A stretch of 64,000 nt of DNA, taken from Ischnura elegans. Its lineage: Eukaryota > Arthropoda > Insecta > Odonata > Coenagrionidae. This document shows positions 10,919 to 23,300 of the stretch, piece after piece; the first letter of the stretch is position 1, and every line of letters begins with the position of its first letter. The position numbers and the translations under genes were made by a program. Location: positions 8,246,001 through 8,310,000 of the forward strand of contig NC_060252.1 in the NCBI RefSeq assembly GCF_921293095.1, given 5' to 3'. The notes under the pieces were generated by a model. That model did not search any database. It saw nothing but the letters and a program-made list of their open reading frames with translations, and had not been told where the DNA came from.

Positions 10919-11570
10919 CTCCGTACCAGTAGAAAGAAGAGTCACTTGGGGATCAGTACAGCAGTCATGCTAAGACGAAAACTCCGCCATCTCGAACGGG
11001 TTAAGTAGTTATTCTTATTATTTTGTAATATCATTTAGTAACCCCTGTCATAGAAAACATGTATAGATTGATTTTTACGTTCATACTGTAACTACTCATT
11101 ATAAATAATTATTATCCATGGGTGTCCTCTGATGAATATCCAATGGATATCCACTCTTGGATATCCATTGGATATTCATTGTTGTACTCTGATGGATATC
11201 CAGCCATGGATATCCATTGTATATACATAGGATATATCCCGTGGCGATGGATGTGTGGTGGACATTATGGATATCCAATGGATATACAGTGGATATTTTG
11301 TGCTGTGTGGGATCTTTCTTTTCGTCAGATTGTCTCTCAAAATACTTCTCATTGGGGGAACCTTATGCTCCTCCATGCACTTACACGCAAAAATATAGCA
11401 TAATTTAAAATGTTCCTTTAAAATTGTTTGAGTCTTATACTTCAATAAAACCCTACTTTTGGCCTATTAGTAGTATTAGATTTTCCGTAAGTCTTAGTAC
11501 TTCCTGTGGTACCGCAAAATCTATTTAGTCACATTCATAATGGAAGAGAAGCGCGTCACCATAGTTCGCA

Positions 11571-12207
11571 CACCTTCATAGCCACTCGAGAGGCGTCTTC
11601 ATAGACCGTAGTCTCCATTCCTGCGTGCGCAGGTCTAAAAGTATTTCATCACTTCTCTAAAAGTTGGTAACATCGATTTGTTTAACGCCGACGAGGCGCC
11701 AAATAAGGGACAAGTCGTCTCACTACGCATCGTTTTTTACCGTCTACCATCTTCTGATTTATATTATGAAAGATAAACGACCTCCTAGCAGCATGCGCGG
11801 GATGAATTTTGCTGTGTTAGAGGCGTGGGAGGGGGAGAAGCGAGCGTGGAGGGGAAGGGATCGGCCTGCGGCTCTGGTATCCGCGACGCTGCGTGGGCGT
11901 TGGAATATTTTCTTCGCGGACGCGGACTCAAATTAGGTATTTTGTGGCTAAACGGTGGCAGATACGTCAAAATGCACGAAATTTTCGCCCTAAAAGGGCA
12001 GTAACTCGGCAGAATCTATAGGGAATGACCATAAAATATTATATTTTTCGAATTTTGACCTTGCCCCCCTAAATTGCATTTGAGCGAGGGTCAGGGGTTC
12101 ACGTACAGGTCTCAAAATTTTCAGGCCTTATTTTTGATCGGTCCCACAACTTTTTTTCATTGGGCCAGATGGATTTGAAAAAAATCGATTTTTGCGATCC
12201 GCCCTAC
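11571..12207 (-). repeat. Right terminal inverted repeat of the 7.7-kb element
   Basis: It is the reverse complement of 4471-5113, followed by the TGTCCA target duplication at 12208-12213. Confidence 0.85.
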
Positions 12208-13400
12208 TGTCCAGTGGTTGAACCCCATCCTTCTAAAATAAATGTCCCCTGAATTCAACCTTAGGTTCGGATATGGTACATTTACACCAGTTCTCAGTAA
12301 CCCCATTCTACTCCAAAACTTTAGGAGTTCATAAAGTCACCGATCATGTTCTCTTTGGTTTCCACCCCATACTGGGAAATTTTTGAAGTATTTAATTACT
12401 CCCTCGCAGGGTGAAATCACTCTCTTAATCTCTCTCTTTGGAAACCCTCACATTCAGCCCAACTCATCCCAAATAGCAGCGGCATAAACCTCATCCAACC
12501 CTGGTGGGTGATGAGGGTCAGCATCCTTTGACATTGTTTGTCAATTTCTATTTGGTTAAACTTATCGCGTTCATGTCTAAAACTGAAAACACAGTAGCTC
12601 CCAGCAATTTGGCTAATAACTGATCAATTCTCGGCAATGGATGAACCTCCTGCTCAATAGCATTGTTCACTTGCCTTACGTCCAAACACTCCCTGAGTTC
12701 ACCTGATTTTTCGATCACTCACCAGAGGAGATACCCACTCTGTTGGCTTGTCAATATGTACTTTCGATTACACCTCAGTCCTTCATCTCTCTCAGTTTGT
12801 TCTTCAACAATGGCTGAACATGTATCGGCACTTTTCTTGAGTTCTGCTTAACTGGTTTCACTTCAGGTTTCGCAGTCAGTCGAAGTTGAAAACCCTTTAA
12901 TTTTCTCAGCCCCTTGAAAACTAATGGGAAATCGTCTTTAATTCTATCCATCAGCGGGCTCACTTTCCACTGCTGTGCCTCCCCTCTCTTTACCATGTGT
13001 AATGAATTTCTTAGCAAAAGAATGCCCAGTTCTCACTATGTTTTCCTGCCTTATAGCGGTACTCTGCTACAATTTATCACATGAAATGTTGTATTTATTG
13101 CCTTACCCAGAATGCCAAGCTCAGCATCAAACCTACCCAATAATGCAAAGTGCTGTTTCAGCTCACTCTCTCTTTTCAGATTTCAGTTTTGCAAAGGAAA
13201 TCATTTTTGTGTATTGGACAATTGTGATGATAAATGAATTCTTATCGTCAATTTTCATTTTATAAACAGGGCCCTCTAATAGGAGACTCAAAAAATTGAC
13301 TTGTTCACCATTTCTTCCTGTCAAATTGTGATAAGAATTTAAAAAGGAAGAGACCTGCATTTTCTGTTTCTCGATGTCACCTACTTCTTTAAGCTATTTT
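12208..13400 (-). mobile_element. Ty3/gypsy LTR retrotransposon fossil, reverse transcriptase part
   Basis: The - strand carries the start of a gypsy-type reverse transcriptase: FPLVFKGLRKLKGFQ near 12890-12930, then a PTEWVSP-type stretch near 12740 and an FSVLDMN-like stretch near 12590. It is broken many times and old. It continues across the inserted 7.7-kb element into 3600-4470. The upper edge is uncertain, and no LTR, gag or protease was identified. Confidence 0.7.
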
Positions 13401-14439
13401 CAGCAAAAAGTTGATCACCTTAACCTTAACATTCATCAATTTTTTAACTGCACATTGATGATGCAAAACTATCCTAATTTCTCTTGATACAACCATTCTG
13501 ATAAATGCTAAAACCTGCTTTGAGCTGCAACAGAACTCAGTGACATCATGTCTGCAAATTTGGTTTCAAATGAAACCTATTGTCAATAAATGTACAAAAT
13601 ACCATCAGCATAAATTTTGGTGGAGACCCACCTTTGCCTGTCGTACGCCATATGACGGCCAATAATTTTTCTGACCAAGTCTATTGCTTGGGTATTCATA
13701 CTGAATTTTATTTAAAGGTGGACGTATTAATTACACAGCTTGCTGTCAAAACTGTATAAAATGCTCCTTCAGCTTTGATACTTGTGTTGTAGCTTGAGCA
13801 GAAGTCTTAAATGCTGATACTTCTATAATTTTCACTACCACTTGACGCATCAAGCCTTATCCACAAAATTTTCCCTATACTGAAGCAGGCCACTATAGTC
13901 ATTCTGAACTTTTGAGGAATCCTGCTGGCCTCACTTATATTAACTCAAAATCAAAATAATGCCGATAACTGCACTATCTGTTTACACTGTTCTCAAATTT
14001 GTTTGAGAAAATATAAATATGTGTGAGTAGAATCTAGATGTTCATCAGCACAGCACATGCTATAAATGTGATATTCATTCAGTACCTAAGTCCTTGACAT
14101 ACAAACGAGATGCTTTCCGAAACCTTGTTCGTAAGTTGAAAAACCTAACCAAGGATCCAAAAACTGTGATTATCCTGCAGAATGCAGCTCTGCATTGCAA
14201 TTTTGTGTTAACTCCCTGATCTAGCTGCGCGTGTGGTGCGGCTAGAGTAGAAAATATTTTGCTACCCTCAGGAAGGAAGAACGAGCAAAACCATTGCCTC
14301 CTTAAATACCGCATATTTAAGAGTGCTGCATAGTATTAAAGGAGGCCATGGTTAAGCCCATGGTGGTAGTTCCTCTACACCACAATGTGTCGCATAGGCG
14401 AGATCCAAAGGTGCCAAATTTGAAATTTCATATATTTAT
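13401..14439. other. Unassigned sequence above the gypsy fossil
   Basis: It may include decayed upstream parts of the fossil. I recognise no domain, and a - strand frame at 14075-14314 has no familiar motif. Confidence 0.3.
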
Positions 14440-14598
14440 TGTTTGCATCATATTGCTTGCAGCGATTCCTTCCCTCAGTGAGCGGTTCTCTCTGAATGAG
14501 TTTATGGTTTGAAACTCTGAGGCTATCATTATTTGATAAATGAAAGACATTGGTGTTGAAGGGTTATGTAGTGTGTCATGCTTTATGATGTGGAAATG
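14440..14598 (+). repeat. Direct repeat copy 1 (~160 bp)
   Basis: The stretch from TTTGCATCATATT through CAGCGATTCCTTC to CATGCTTTATGATGTGGAAA recurs at 15662-15822 with many small differences. Its end runs into the LINE fragment that starts near 14570. Confidence 0.7.
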
Positions 14599-14880
14599 TG
14601 GATACTGAGGAAGGGAGACGAGAAAAGACTGTCGGAATTCAAGATTTGGCTTTGGAGGAGAATGGAGGGAGTGAATAAGATGGAGAGGAAGAGGATTGAC
14701 ATGGTGAGTGAGGAGCGGAAACTTCTAGATGAGACGTACGGAGGAAACAGAGGATTTAGATGGACCTAGTATTGTGTGGGTAGGGGATGCCGAGAGCTGT
14801 GCTGTCTTTATAGTGGAGGACTTACTGTGAGGTTGAGGTTGGAGTATCAAAGTTGTGTAGTGAGACACCATACTACCAGA
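14560..14880 (+). mobile_element. LINE fragment (RTE-like), C-terminal RT region
   Basis: The + frame from 14578 reads MLYDVEMWILRKGDEKRL, then FKIWLWRRMEGV, the conserved C-terminal tail of reverse transcriptase in RTE/CR1-like LINEs (LYG-ETW-L-RR). It is a short dead piece. The two other LINE pieces in the window, at 25390-26470 and 31900-32400, cover the endonuclease end. Confidence 0.7.
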
Positions 14881-15240
14881 GTCCCGAATTTTTTAACATG
14901 TTCCCCCTATACCTTAAAGTTACCTTACCTGATTTGTTCCAAGATAGCCTGAAAGTATTTCAACTCCTAGTGAAACCTGGATGAATTTTGTGCTCTATGT
15001 CAGGAAGAGTCCAAAACTCACCATACCATTCTAATTGTTTTTTATGTCAATGTCTCTCAAGTATGTACCTGTTTTTGTTACTTTTTCTCTTCAAATGTGA
15101 CCTCTAAATTTTTGTAATTTTGGAAAATTGTCTTTTTTGCATCTCCTGTGATGAAACCAGGCATTAATTCTGTTAACAGTGAATAAAGAATTATTATTGT
15201 TAACACAGATAATTTTATGTCATTAACAACTCCTATGAAG

Positions 15241-15633
15241 CAGGCATGTGCCCATGGGTGTTTTTGGGGGCTTGAGCCCTACCCCTTCCCAATGAAACTT
15301 TTATTCTGGTGGTGAATAACCTGTGATGGCGGAGACCACTCTAACACTCTAATTTACGTTTTATAATCAATAGCTTAAGATGTCACTTGGTGAAATTGAT
15401 CCTTTTTTATTATTTATAACTTATTAAATTTCACATGTATAATTTTGGAGTACCAGTTTGGTTGTGATCATAATTTGTGCCAGTAGTCAATAATTAATTT
15501 AACTTTCAGCATTTTACAAGTGTAATACATAACTGATTTAATGAAAAGTGCTGGAATTGAAGTCAAAGCAACAGTGTAGGCAACCTGCGCTCCATCTAAT
15601 CTCCCCTAAAGAAAATTTCTGGCTTCGTGCTTG
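15241..15633. mobile_element. hAT-like MITE, 393 bp
   Basis: The ends CAGGCATGTGCCC and, reverse-complemented, CAAGCACGAAGCC are imperfect inverses. They are flanked by CTATGAAG (15233-15240) and CTATCAAG (15634-15641), an 8-bp target duplication with one mismatch. Confidence 0.6.
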
Positions 15634-15661
15634 CTATCAAGTGGGTAGACCGCACGGTGTT

Positions 15662-15822
15662 CATTATTGTTTGCACCATATTACCTACAGCGATTCCTTC
15701 TCTCTTTGAGCGATACTGTATGAGTTTGAGGGTTAAAACTCTTATAATATCATTATGTGATTAATGAAAGAAATGGATAGTGAAGAGTATGTAGAGTGTC
15801 ATGCTTTACGATGTGGAAAGTT
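15662..15822 (+). repeat. Direct repeat copy 2 (~160 bp)
   Basis: It matches 14440-14598 and ends CATGCTTTACGATGTGGAAA, then diverges. Unlike copy 1 it does not continue into LINE coding sequence. Confidence 0.65.
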
Positions 15823-18036
15823 CTTTCTCTTTAGATACAAGTTAAGTATGAAAAACTGAATAAAGATCCGAATGCTGTAACTGAGAACAAAGTGAGGATA
15901 TCATCTTCTATTCCTAAAAAAGATCATTGAAATGTCATTTCATGGGGTCTAGAGATCTATGTAAGGGCTGTCAAAAATCACCGCTGACTGGGAAGGTACA
16001 CCTTTGAGACTGATTGTGAACATTCATCCCCAATCACGACCCTCTCAGCAACAAATCGACCCAGTATGCATCAAATTGCCAAGTTTTCTTTGCCAGCATG
16101 GTTTCTTTCATCAAAAATATGTGACATTATAAAGGATTCCTAAAATATCTACATGTGAAGAACTGAGACCTGTTAGCTTGAATGTGGTGTTACTATTCAC
16201 TTCAGATCCTGTTCCTGATATGGCTAAAAATGTAGAAGATCTTAAGCATGGTGGGCTTCCGGAGGACTACCCAAAATAGGCTGAATTCTGTCTTTCAGAC
16301 TACATAGTTCTTCTTCTTAGCAAGATTGCATACCAACAGAGAGTGGGGTAGCCATGGGTTTTCCCGTATCGCCATCATAACCATTTAATACATGTGTTAT
16401 TTTCAGAGTTGTGGCATATCAGAGTTTCCAGTAGTGGCTATATTTAATTTACTTTTTACTTGTATACATTAAATTTCAATAATATATTTAGTAAGGAAAG
16501 TAATCATTGCTTATCAGCACATACCCTACCAGGGAACTTTAGTTCGAGCCTATGTCATAAGAGGAAATGAACTGGAACTGTAATCATAGGATCTGTTCCT
16601 GTGTTACGTTAGATGATTCATACCATTTTCAACTCCGTCCTCACGCTATATGAGATAATGCAAGATTTTTCTCCACTCTTCATTTAATGCTGTGAATTAT
16701 AAATAAAATGCATAACTAATTAATACAAATTAAATAGTTTTTGTTTTGAAAAAACTCATGCAGTTGTGGTGTGAAGACCTCGTGTGGCGTTTTAAAATTT
16801 TTCTGAAAACTAACGGTAGCTATACTTGTAACTATAGCTTCATAGAGGTACTTTCTAAAATTGTGACATGTATTCGTAACCGATTACAAATTTTTAAAAG
16901 TAACTGTAATGGAACCCCATGATGGAAATATTGTGCACCATTCAAAAATTTTTGAGAGATGTGATGTCTTACAATTGTTTTTATGTATTACATTGCTTAT
17001 GCTGTTTGCTTTTCGATGTTTCTTTGTCTCGTGTGTGTTGTATCCTATTTACAAGGCCACTCTATTACTCGTGTAGTATTCATACTTGTTTAATTGCTCA
17101 TCCCAGTATGTTCATACAAGGCAAAATAAACATTACTGCCAATTGATCTCTTTCTACTAAACTCTCCTTCATTTTTTTTATTTAAACAAAAATATTACTT
17201 ATACACTTTATATATACTCCTTTTTTCCGTTTGTGTACAATCTTGCTGCAAATGGACTCAAGATATATTCATAAAAGCCTTATGATCTCCTGCAAGTGCA
17301 TGAAACACATCATCAGAATGGAAAAGAAAAGGAACTAATGAAAGTAACCTGAGACATTAGTGGGCATCTTTGCCAGGTTTAAGTTCCAAAAATCCTTTTT
17401 TCAAATAGGAGAGAGATGACCGATAATTCATCACGTAAATATATGTACTACAGTGTTTCAAATATTATCTGATCCATAATTTGCTTATCTCATCATTACA
17501 TTATGAGCTAAAGTTCTGGATTGAGATCATTGTTTGAGGGGAAGGGGGGGTTCAGTACTAAATGATAGCACTGTGTATTATGCATAACCTCACTTCGCTA
17601 ATGTGTCTAAGGTCTGATATGCCTAGACAAGTGGCATTCATCCATTATTTTTAAAGATTGTTTGTTAAGCTAGTGAAATAACTTGCATAAGAGCCATCAT
17701 AAAGATTACCATCTTTTCAATTTTTCCCAAAATTACATGGAGAAGGCCACTCTCGTTGCTCCTAATCTGCGCCTGAAGAGCTGAGAAAAATAGGAACTGT
17801 CTTGTGAGGGGAAAACTGTTAATGACATAATTTGCTGCTTATCCCAGGATAATTCTGAAATAACACTTAATTCTTACCAGTGAGGCTTCTCTTCATAGTA
17901 TCATTGATGTGGAGAAATGTAATGATGTGATGCTATAGAGGGGGATGTTTGAAGGCTGGAAGTTTGAAGATCGAGGTGCAATGTAATATTTTTAATTTTG
18001 TACAAAACTCTTATAGCCCTGGCCAGAAGCCCATGA
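15823..18036. other. Unassigned intergenic sequence
   Basis: No recognised protein domain, terminal repeats or tandem array was seen in this 2.2-kb stretch. Confidence 0.35.
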
Positions 18037-18039
18037 AAC

Positions 18040-18290
18040 ATCCCACGTAGCACAAAACATCTAAAAATGTCTGTAAAATATCTAATACGTCTTTTGCTAA
18101 TTTTTAGAAAACATCTTGTAATAACTTCTAGACATCTTTTAGCCTTTCCCTGCCAGCGCCTATGGAAGGGAAATGTTTTCCATGCTATTATAGTAGCATA
18201 AGAAAATTTTAAACCTCTCTGCATGGAGTTCTTTTTTGGGGAGAAGTTGCCCTGGTATTCATATCCCTCCAATATGGGACCCGACATGTG
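18040..18290 (+). mobile_element. One end of a third ATCCCAC-GCACA-tipped element
   Basis: ATCCCACGTAGCACAAAACATCT resembles the tips at 56 and 6623. It is followed by repeated AAACATCT, AGACATCT and AAATGTCT motifs rather than GGATATCC or GGACGTCC. No matching right tip was found, so this is a fragment of uncertain length and a third subfamily of the same group. Confidence 0.45.
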
Positions 18291-18873
18291 GTGGAGGGCA
18301 CCCAGCCGTTGCCCCGGTCACTGGAGCAGACCCTCTAACATTATCTTAGCATGAGTCCACGGTCAATTTTTTACTTTTCCAGTGTTTGTTAGACCAACTA
18401 TGCATGTCTTTTGATTTTCAATAATTTACTCTTCTACAAGAATAAGTAGCATTTTTAAGCAGGGTGGAATTTTAAATGCAATGTGAAAATTCAAAGCATG
18501 TGGAATTTCTAGCATTAATAATTATAAAGTTAGTTGACGCTAGGTCTTGTGTGTATGAAAATTCTAGTCACCTCCAGCCAATGTTCAGCACAAAAGGGGT
18601 AGACATGTGCAAATGTGAATGTCTGCTTTTCCTATATGTATACAAGATATCTTGAGCAGATATTTTCTAAACATTTACATATATTCAAAATTGGACCAAC
18701 TATGGAAATTCAGGGTAAATATGACTTGGTTATAAAATGTTTCAGTGTAACAAGAGATTATTTTTCAACTGAAACCCTGCATGAGACATGAGGATTGGAT
18801 GTCTTCTGGGAATTCTTTGCTGAATATGGGAACCTCTCTGGCTTTCGCTTCTTATCTTATGGGGCTTCCAATA

Positions 18874-19412
18874 GTGTAGTTTCCTTCATCAAAGAAAACG
18901 AAAGGCATTGATTGCCATTCGTTACCCACTATTAGTGTATTCTAATCTAGAAATTATTTGGTTTTAGAAATACCGGTTTAGATAAATAGCAATGGTCAAT
19001 TTTATCCTCATTTGAAAAAGGCCAGATAGGCGCCCATGCGATGCTACTCCATGTGGCGTCACAGGGACCTAGTTTCTATACGAGTAGATAGGAGTTTTAC
19101 ATCATGATACATAAGATTACCAATGCATGCATGAGGCACAGAGCTCAGGGAAACATCTTTTAATAATCACGTATTAAAACTGGCTAAGGTGGGAAAGTTT
19201 TCTTCGTTTGATAAGGTATTAATAATCATTATTTAAGCCAAGCGCTACCAGCTAGCAGGGTATTCTGCTACCTGCTAGCATCCTGCATCATATCAGCGCT
19301 CAAAGCCTCGCCCAAAGGTCACCTCACTTGCGGCAGTGGGAACCAGAACGAGGTCACATGGAGTTTTCCCATCATTCATACCAAAGCCGTCGCATTTTTG
19401 TGTGCATGAAAA
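18874..19412 (+). mobile_element. TA-target MITE (Tc1/mariner-type family), 3'-truncated copy
   Basis: It begins GTGTAGTTTCCTTCATC after TA and follows the same sequence as the complete copies at 52588, 59153 and 61631, including CAAGCGCTACCAGCTAGC. Similarity stops shortly after the GCCGTCGCATTTT stretch, so the right end is missing. Confidence 0.7.
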
Positions 19413-19566
19413 TTTTAGGTTATGACAATGTATTTTACAATAATAAAATGTTGAAAAAATAAAATGCTAAAAATGTACAAAAATAAAGTGTTGTTGATGT
19501 TGTGAAGTATTTAATCAGAGGAGACTAAAATTTTAACATGGCTTTATAACTAAGTTAATATACAGT

Positions 19567-19812
19567 CAAAAACGGATCCAGATTTTTTTTGTGGGTACAC
19601 AATAACGGTCTGACAGGCAAACGTTCTCATATTTGAGATTAACTCACAACAATTAGTGTTTGAAATATTCTCTTAATTTTTATATGAAATTAAACGCTCG
19701 AGGGTATTAAACACTTAATAAAACAAAACGAACGAAATGGTTACCATGATATTAAAAATCTTTTTGATGTTTTAAGGGTCTTGGTTGGGGGCACGTGCCC
19801 CTCCCCTAAATC
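19567..19812. mobile_element. Diverged copy of the GGATCCAGG hAT-like MITE
   Basis: It starts near ACGGATCCAGATTTTTTT and ends GGGGGCACGTGCCCCTCCCCTAAATCC, with an internal AAAACAAAACGAACG stretch. This is the plan of the copies at 29261 and 31651, but longer and more decayed. No clear target duplication is seen. Confidence 0.5.
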
Positions 19813-20354
19813 CATTTGATTTTGATTCATGAATTAATAATAAATTTCTTAGCGTTAGGGATTCTGCTGTGATTAAATTGATAAATGCTTTTCGCGTTAA
19901 TGCCGCGTTGACTTATTTTTGGTGGACGACAGTTTCAGGCGCATCCAGCTCCCGTAGATTCGGGTATTTTTTTGGACCCGAAGACGCATAATTATACACT
20001 GTATTTCACCCCTTCTCATTTTTAGCTTTTCTCAATTTAACTGGAATTATTTTACGGTTGTATGTTGGGTCATAGCTATGCCCATGACACTAACCAAGAA
20101 CACACTAACTTTGGAGCTTTGGAAAGAGCGGGCCAGAAACTCATAAATGAAACACATGAGGGCAGCACCTCGCAGAAATCGCGTGGCCGTTGTTTACAGC
20201 GGGTTGGACGGTTTTGATTTGAATAATGCAGTGACGGCAAAGTGACTGAACTTGGATACTAATCGCGAGTTTTGGCATTTGACGGTTACAGATTGTTTGA
20301 GTTGTATTTTAATGTTTTAGGAATAGTGTGGAAGAACCTTCACTTGCCTTCTGA
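19813..20354 (+). other. GCNA upstream region
   Basis: This stretch holds the probable promoter and 5' UTR of GCNA. No TATA box at a convincing distance is visible. A short upstream ATG-CAG-TGA frame lies near 20228. The chosen start at 20355 has the first in-frame ATG, and its exon ends AAGG/GTACTG in the phase needed by exon 2. Confidence 0.4.
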
Positions 20355-23300
20355 ATGGATTTTCGCCTTCCTCAGCCATTAAAATACTCCTTGAAAAAAA
20401 AGAAAGGACGACGGAAAATGCAACGGAAGGGTACTGTATTCTTAGCTATTATTGTAAATTTCGGGCTGATTTATCGTTATGACATAAATCATTTTATGTT
20501 TATATCTAAATTAGCTAGTGACCGTGGGTATATTGATGCCGATCTACGCTTGCCGTTTGCCTTATCTTGCGTCTCCCGTTGAAAGTAGTTATAATCTAGC
20601 ATCGAAAGATATTTCTACGATATAGAAAGTTAAATTCTTGCAAAAAAAAGTGTTTTTTCCTAAATTTTTATGTGTTTAAAGTTAATTTTCTCATTTATTT
20701 TTCAGAAACTGGGAAATTATCTTTGAAAAACCACAATAAGAATGTCTCTTGCCAAACTGATTCCAGTGAGTCATCTGAGCCTTCGAGTGGCTCAAAAAGA
20801 ATTGCGATCCATCGTAAAGTTAGAAAATCCGATCATAAAAATTCCGGGTGCGATAGTGATATTCCTTTGCGTCCTGAAGAACTTCCACGAAAGCCAAACG
20901 TGTATCCAAGTTCTATTTATCATTATTGTACCCCGTGTAGAAGAAAAGATGTGGACGGTCATCCTTTGCATATCTGCGAGATTGAGGAAACAGAAAGTAA
21001 TGAAGGTCCAACTTTAGCTTCAGTGGGTCTCGATGTAAGGAAATCTTTTAATCCTTTGAAAGTGTCGGGGAAGAATCCTCCGTCTCCTTCCTCCTCGGAA
21101 AGCGATTTAGACTCTGCTTCGGACTGCGGAGATTCACATCGTGATAATCATAGTAAAAATGGAAGAATTTCAGAATCGCCTAGTTTTCAGAGTGAGAGTA
21201 GCAAAGTGCTCTTCGAATCCTCATTGAATTCTCAAGGTTCTTCAGATTTTCCCACAGGTTCTGCCAAAGTTAACCTTGTTAATTCATCATGTTATGATAA
21301 AGAAAGTGATCTGAACAATTTACCTCTTGCCAGAAGCAGTGTGCTGTATAAAAAATTTAATAAAGCAGTGGAGAATGACTTAGCCACTGCATGCAGTTCT
21401 AGTGACTTTTACATTAGGGTAAAAAATAGAGTTTTAGGTTTACACCATAGCAAAAGCATAGTAATCAATCGAGAGGTGAACCAAAATTCGCCAAAAAATG
21501 TTGACGGAGAACATAAGGGTATGTTTTCAGAAATGGACGAGTTTTTCGAAGATGATAAGGAAAATGTTAACGAAAACAATCTCAGACAATGTACAATTCT
21601 TGGTGAAACACTGATACGAAGGACGATGATTGTCCCAGATTCAGATGATGGTAGCTTGGATTCGCGACCGCCTAGTTCGACGACTAATGTCAGAGAGCTA
21701 AACCTCTCAAAATTATCAGAGATTTCGATTCAGGATAGCAAAAGCAAATCAGTGGTGATACTAGAGAGTAGCAATTCAACTTTGCAGGATTCTGGTGTTA
21801 AAAATTTAGATATTGCGGATAAGGAAGATGACATTAGTGACGGGAGTGATGTGGTGAGGCTGCCAAAGATTAAGAAAAAATGTGTGATCCCTGACAGTGA
21901 TGACTGTAGTGTTAATGAATCGTCCGTAAGAAAAGAACCTCATACTTTAAATAATTCTGGTAGTGATTCGTCTGTAATTGAATTGAATTATGAATTGTCT
22001 GAAGTGGAGGACAACAGATGTGATGAGGATAACAATATTGATGAAAAAAGAAGTCGTTCAGAAGGAAGGTGCCATTCTAGAAAAGCTTTGTGGACTTCAG
22101 ATAATAGCGATCACAAAAGTGAATCTAATGACGTCTTCCAGAGGTTGAAAAAGGAGCCTACAATCCTTGAGAGTGCTAGATCCTGTGATGTTGGCGACAA
22201 GGCTTGTGACATGCAGAAGATAAGTCAAGTAAATCTACAGTTCAAACCTGGTTTTTCAACCCTTTCACAGTCTAAACATGAGGACATTAAAAAATGGTTG
22301 AATGCCATTCCATGTCACCCGGATATGGAGGGGCCTAATTCTGTCGCTGACGTGCAGAGTAAATCAGTGATTTGTTCAAAAGATGATGATGATGGTAAAG
22401 TATCACTGACAGAAATGGAAAAGGTTTTGGATGAATTATATGGAAATGACTGGGGTGAAAAAGGCAAACCTCTTGTTATTAAGGGCCCTAGAAAAAAAGA
22501 ATCACAGATAATATTTCAAAGGTAAGTTCAAAACAACAGAATCATTGGTCATGTTCAGCCGATATTTCCACTGAGTGACTGGTCACTCACAGATTCATAG
22601 ATCCCATAAGCAGCTATGGTGCAACATACTGTAACATGTTGACTGACTGGAGAGCAACTGTTGAGGGCTCTGTGAAAAATTTGCAGTGGTTATTTTCAGC
22701 TGAGCGTGATTATCACTTTTTGTGAACAAATGATGGTTATGAATTTTCATTTATCTATTATCATCATTAGGTGTTCATAAGTTACAGTTCTATATTTATT
22801 TGCAGATTGACTGACTCTGATGACTCATCCACGCCACCATTGCCAGCCAGCACTCCAAAAAAGAAACTTTATAATCATAACATTAACTTGTTAACTCCTC
22901 AAGAAATCAGTAGTGAAACTCCTAGTAGACGAAGAAACATTTTTACACCACTTTCCACCGGTGTCAAAAAAGGTATAATTTGAAGTTAGTATGAATTTAG
23001 CAACACGTTTGTATAATTCTTGCTCAAGTTTATTTCAATTAAAATTCACTCCATTTCAGGAGGGAATAAACCTAGTACTGGTGGTCGAAAATATAGGAGA
23101 TACCAAGATTGCCTTAACTCTGGATCTATTTCATCACCCATTTTAAAGTTTCTTTCATCTTTATCTGGTATTTATTGCATTTTAAATGTTTTACACATCT
23201 TATCTGTTGAAATTGTTTCTATTTTTGCTTATTATTCATTCAAATTGGTTTTGGGGATAGTTGTCTTTTGAGTGTGTTTTTACATTCCTTGATTCTATGA

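Larger units (their letters stand above)
6623..11313 (-). mobile_element. 4.7-kb DNA transposon with ATCCCACACAGCACA tips, GGATATCC arrays and a DUF4806 gene
   Basis: The left tip ATCCCACACAGCACA is repeated as an exact inverse at the right tip. Both ends are filled with GGATATCC-type motifs: a 122-bp tandem array on the left (6640-7210) and a shorter cluster on the right (11130-11300). The - strand carries two adjoining exons of a DUF4806 domain protein (8030-8528). A hAT MITE (10587-10918) is nested inside. No transposase is visible. The tips match those of the element at 56-2174. It interrupts the 7.7-kb element, so it arrived later. The target duplication was not resolved. Confidence 0.75.
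4471..12207. mobile_element. 7.7-kb element with ~640-bp inverted ends and 6-bp target duplication
   Basis: Two long inverted copies (4471-5113 and 11571-12207) both start GTAGGGCGGATCGC at their outer tips and are flanked by the direct repeat TGTCCA (4465-4470 and 12208-12213). The unit is therefore one insertion, not two. Removing the nested 4.7-kb element (6623-11313) leaves about 1.8 kb of interior, in which I recognise no protein. The superfamily is open: 6-bp duplications with long inverted ends occur in more than one group, including Polintons, but nothing here supports a specific one. It probably represents an internally deleted, non-autonomous copy. Confidence 0.7.

Noticed and set aside
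20672-20705. Upstream extension of the long GCNA frame as coding
   Set aside because: A polypyrimidine-AG acceptor ends at 20705, and exon 1 at 20355-20430 supplies the matching phase, so these bases are intron.
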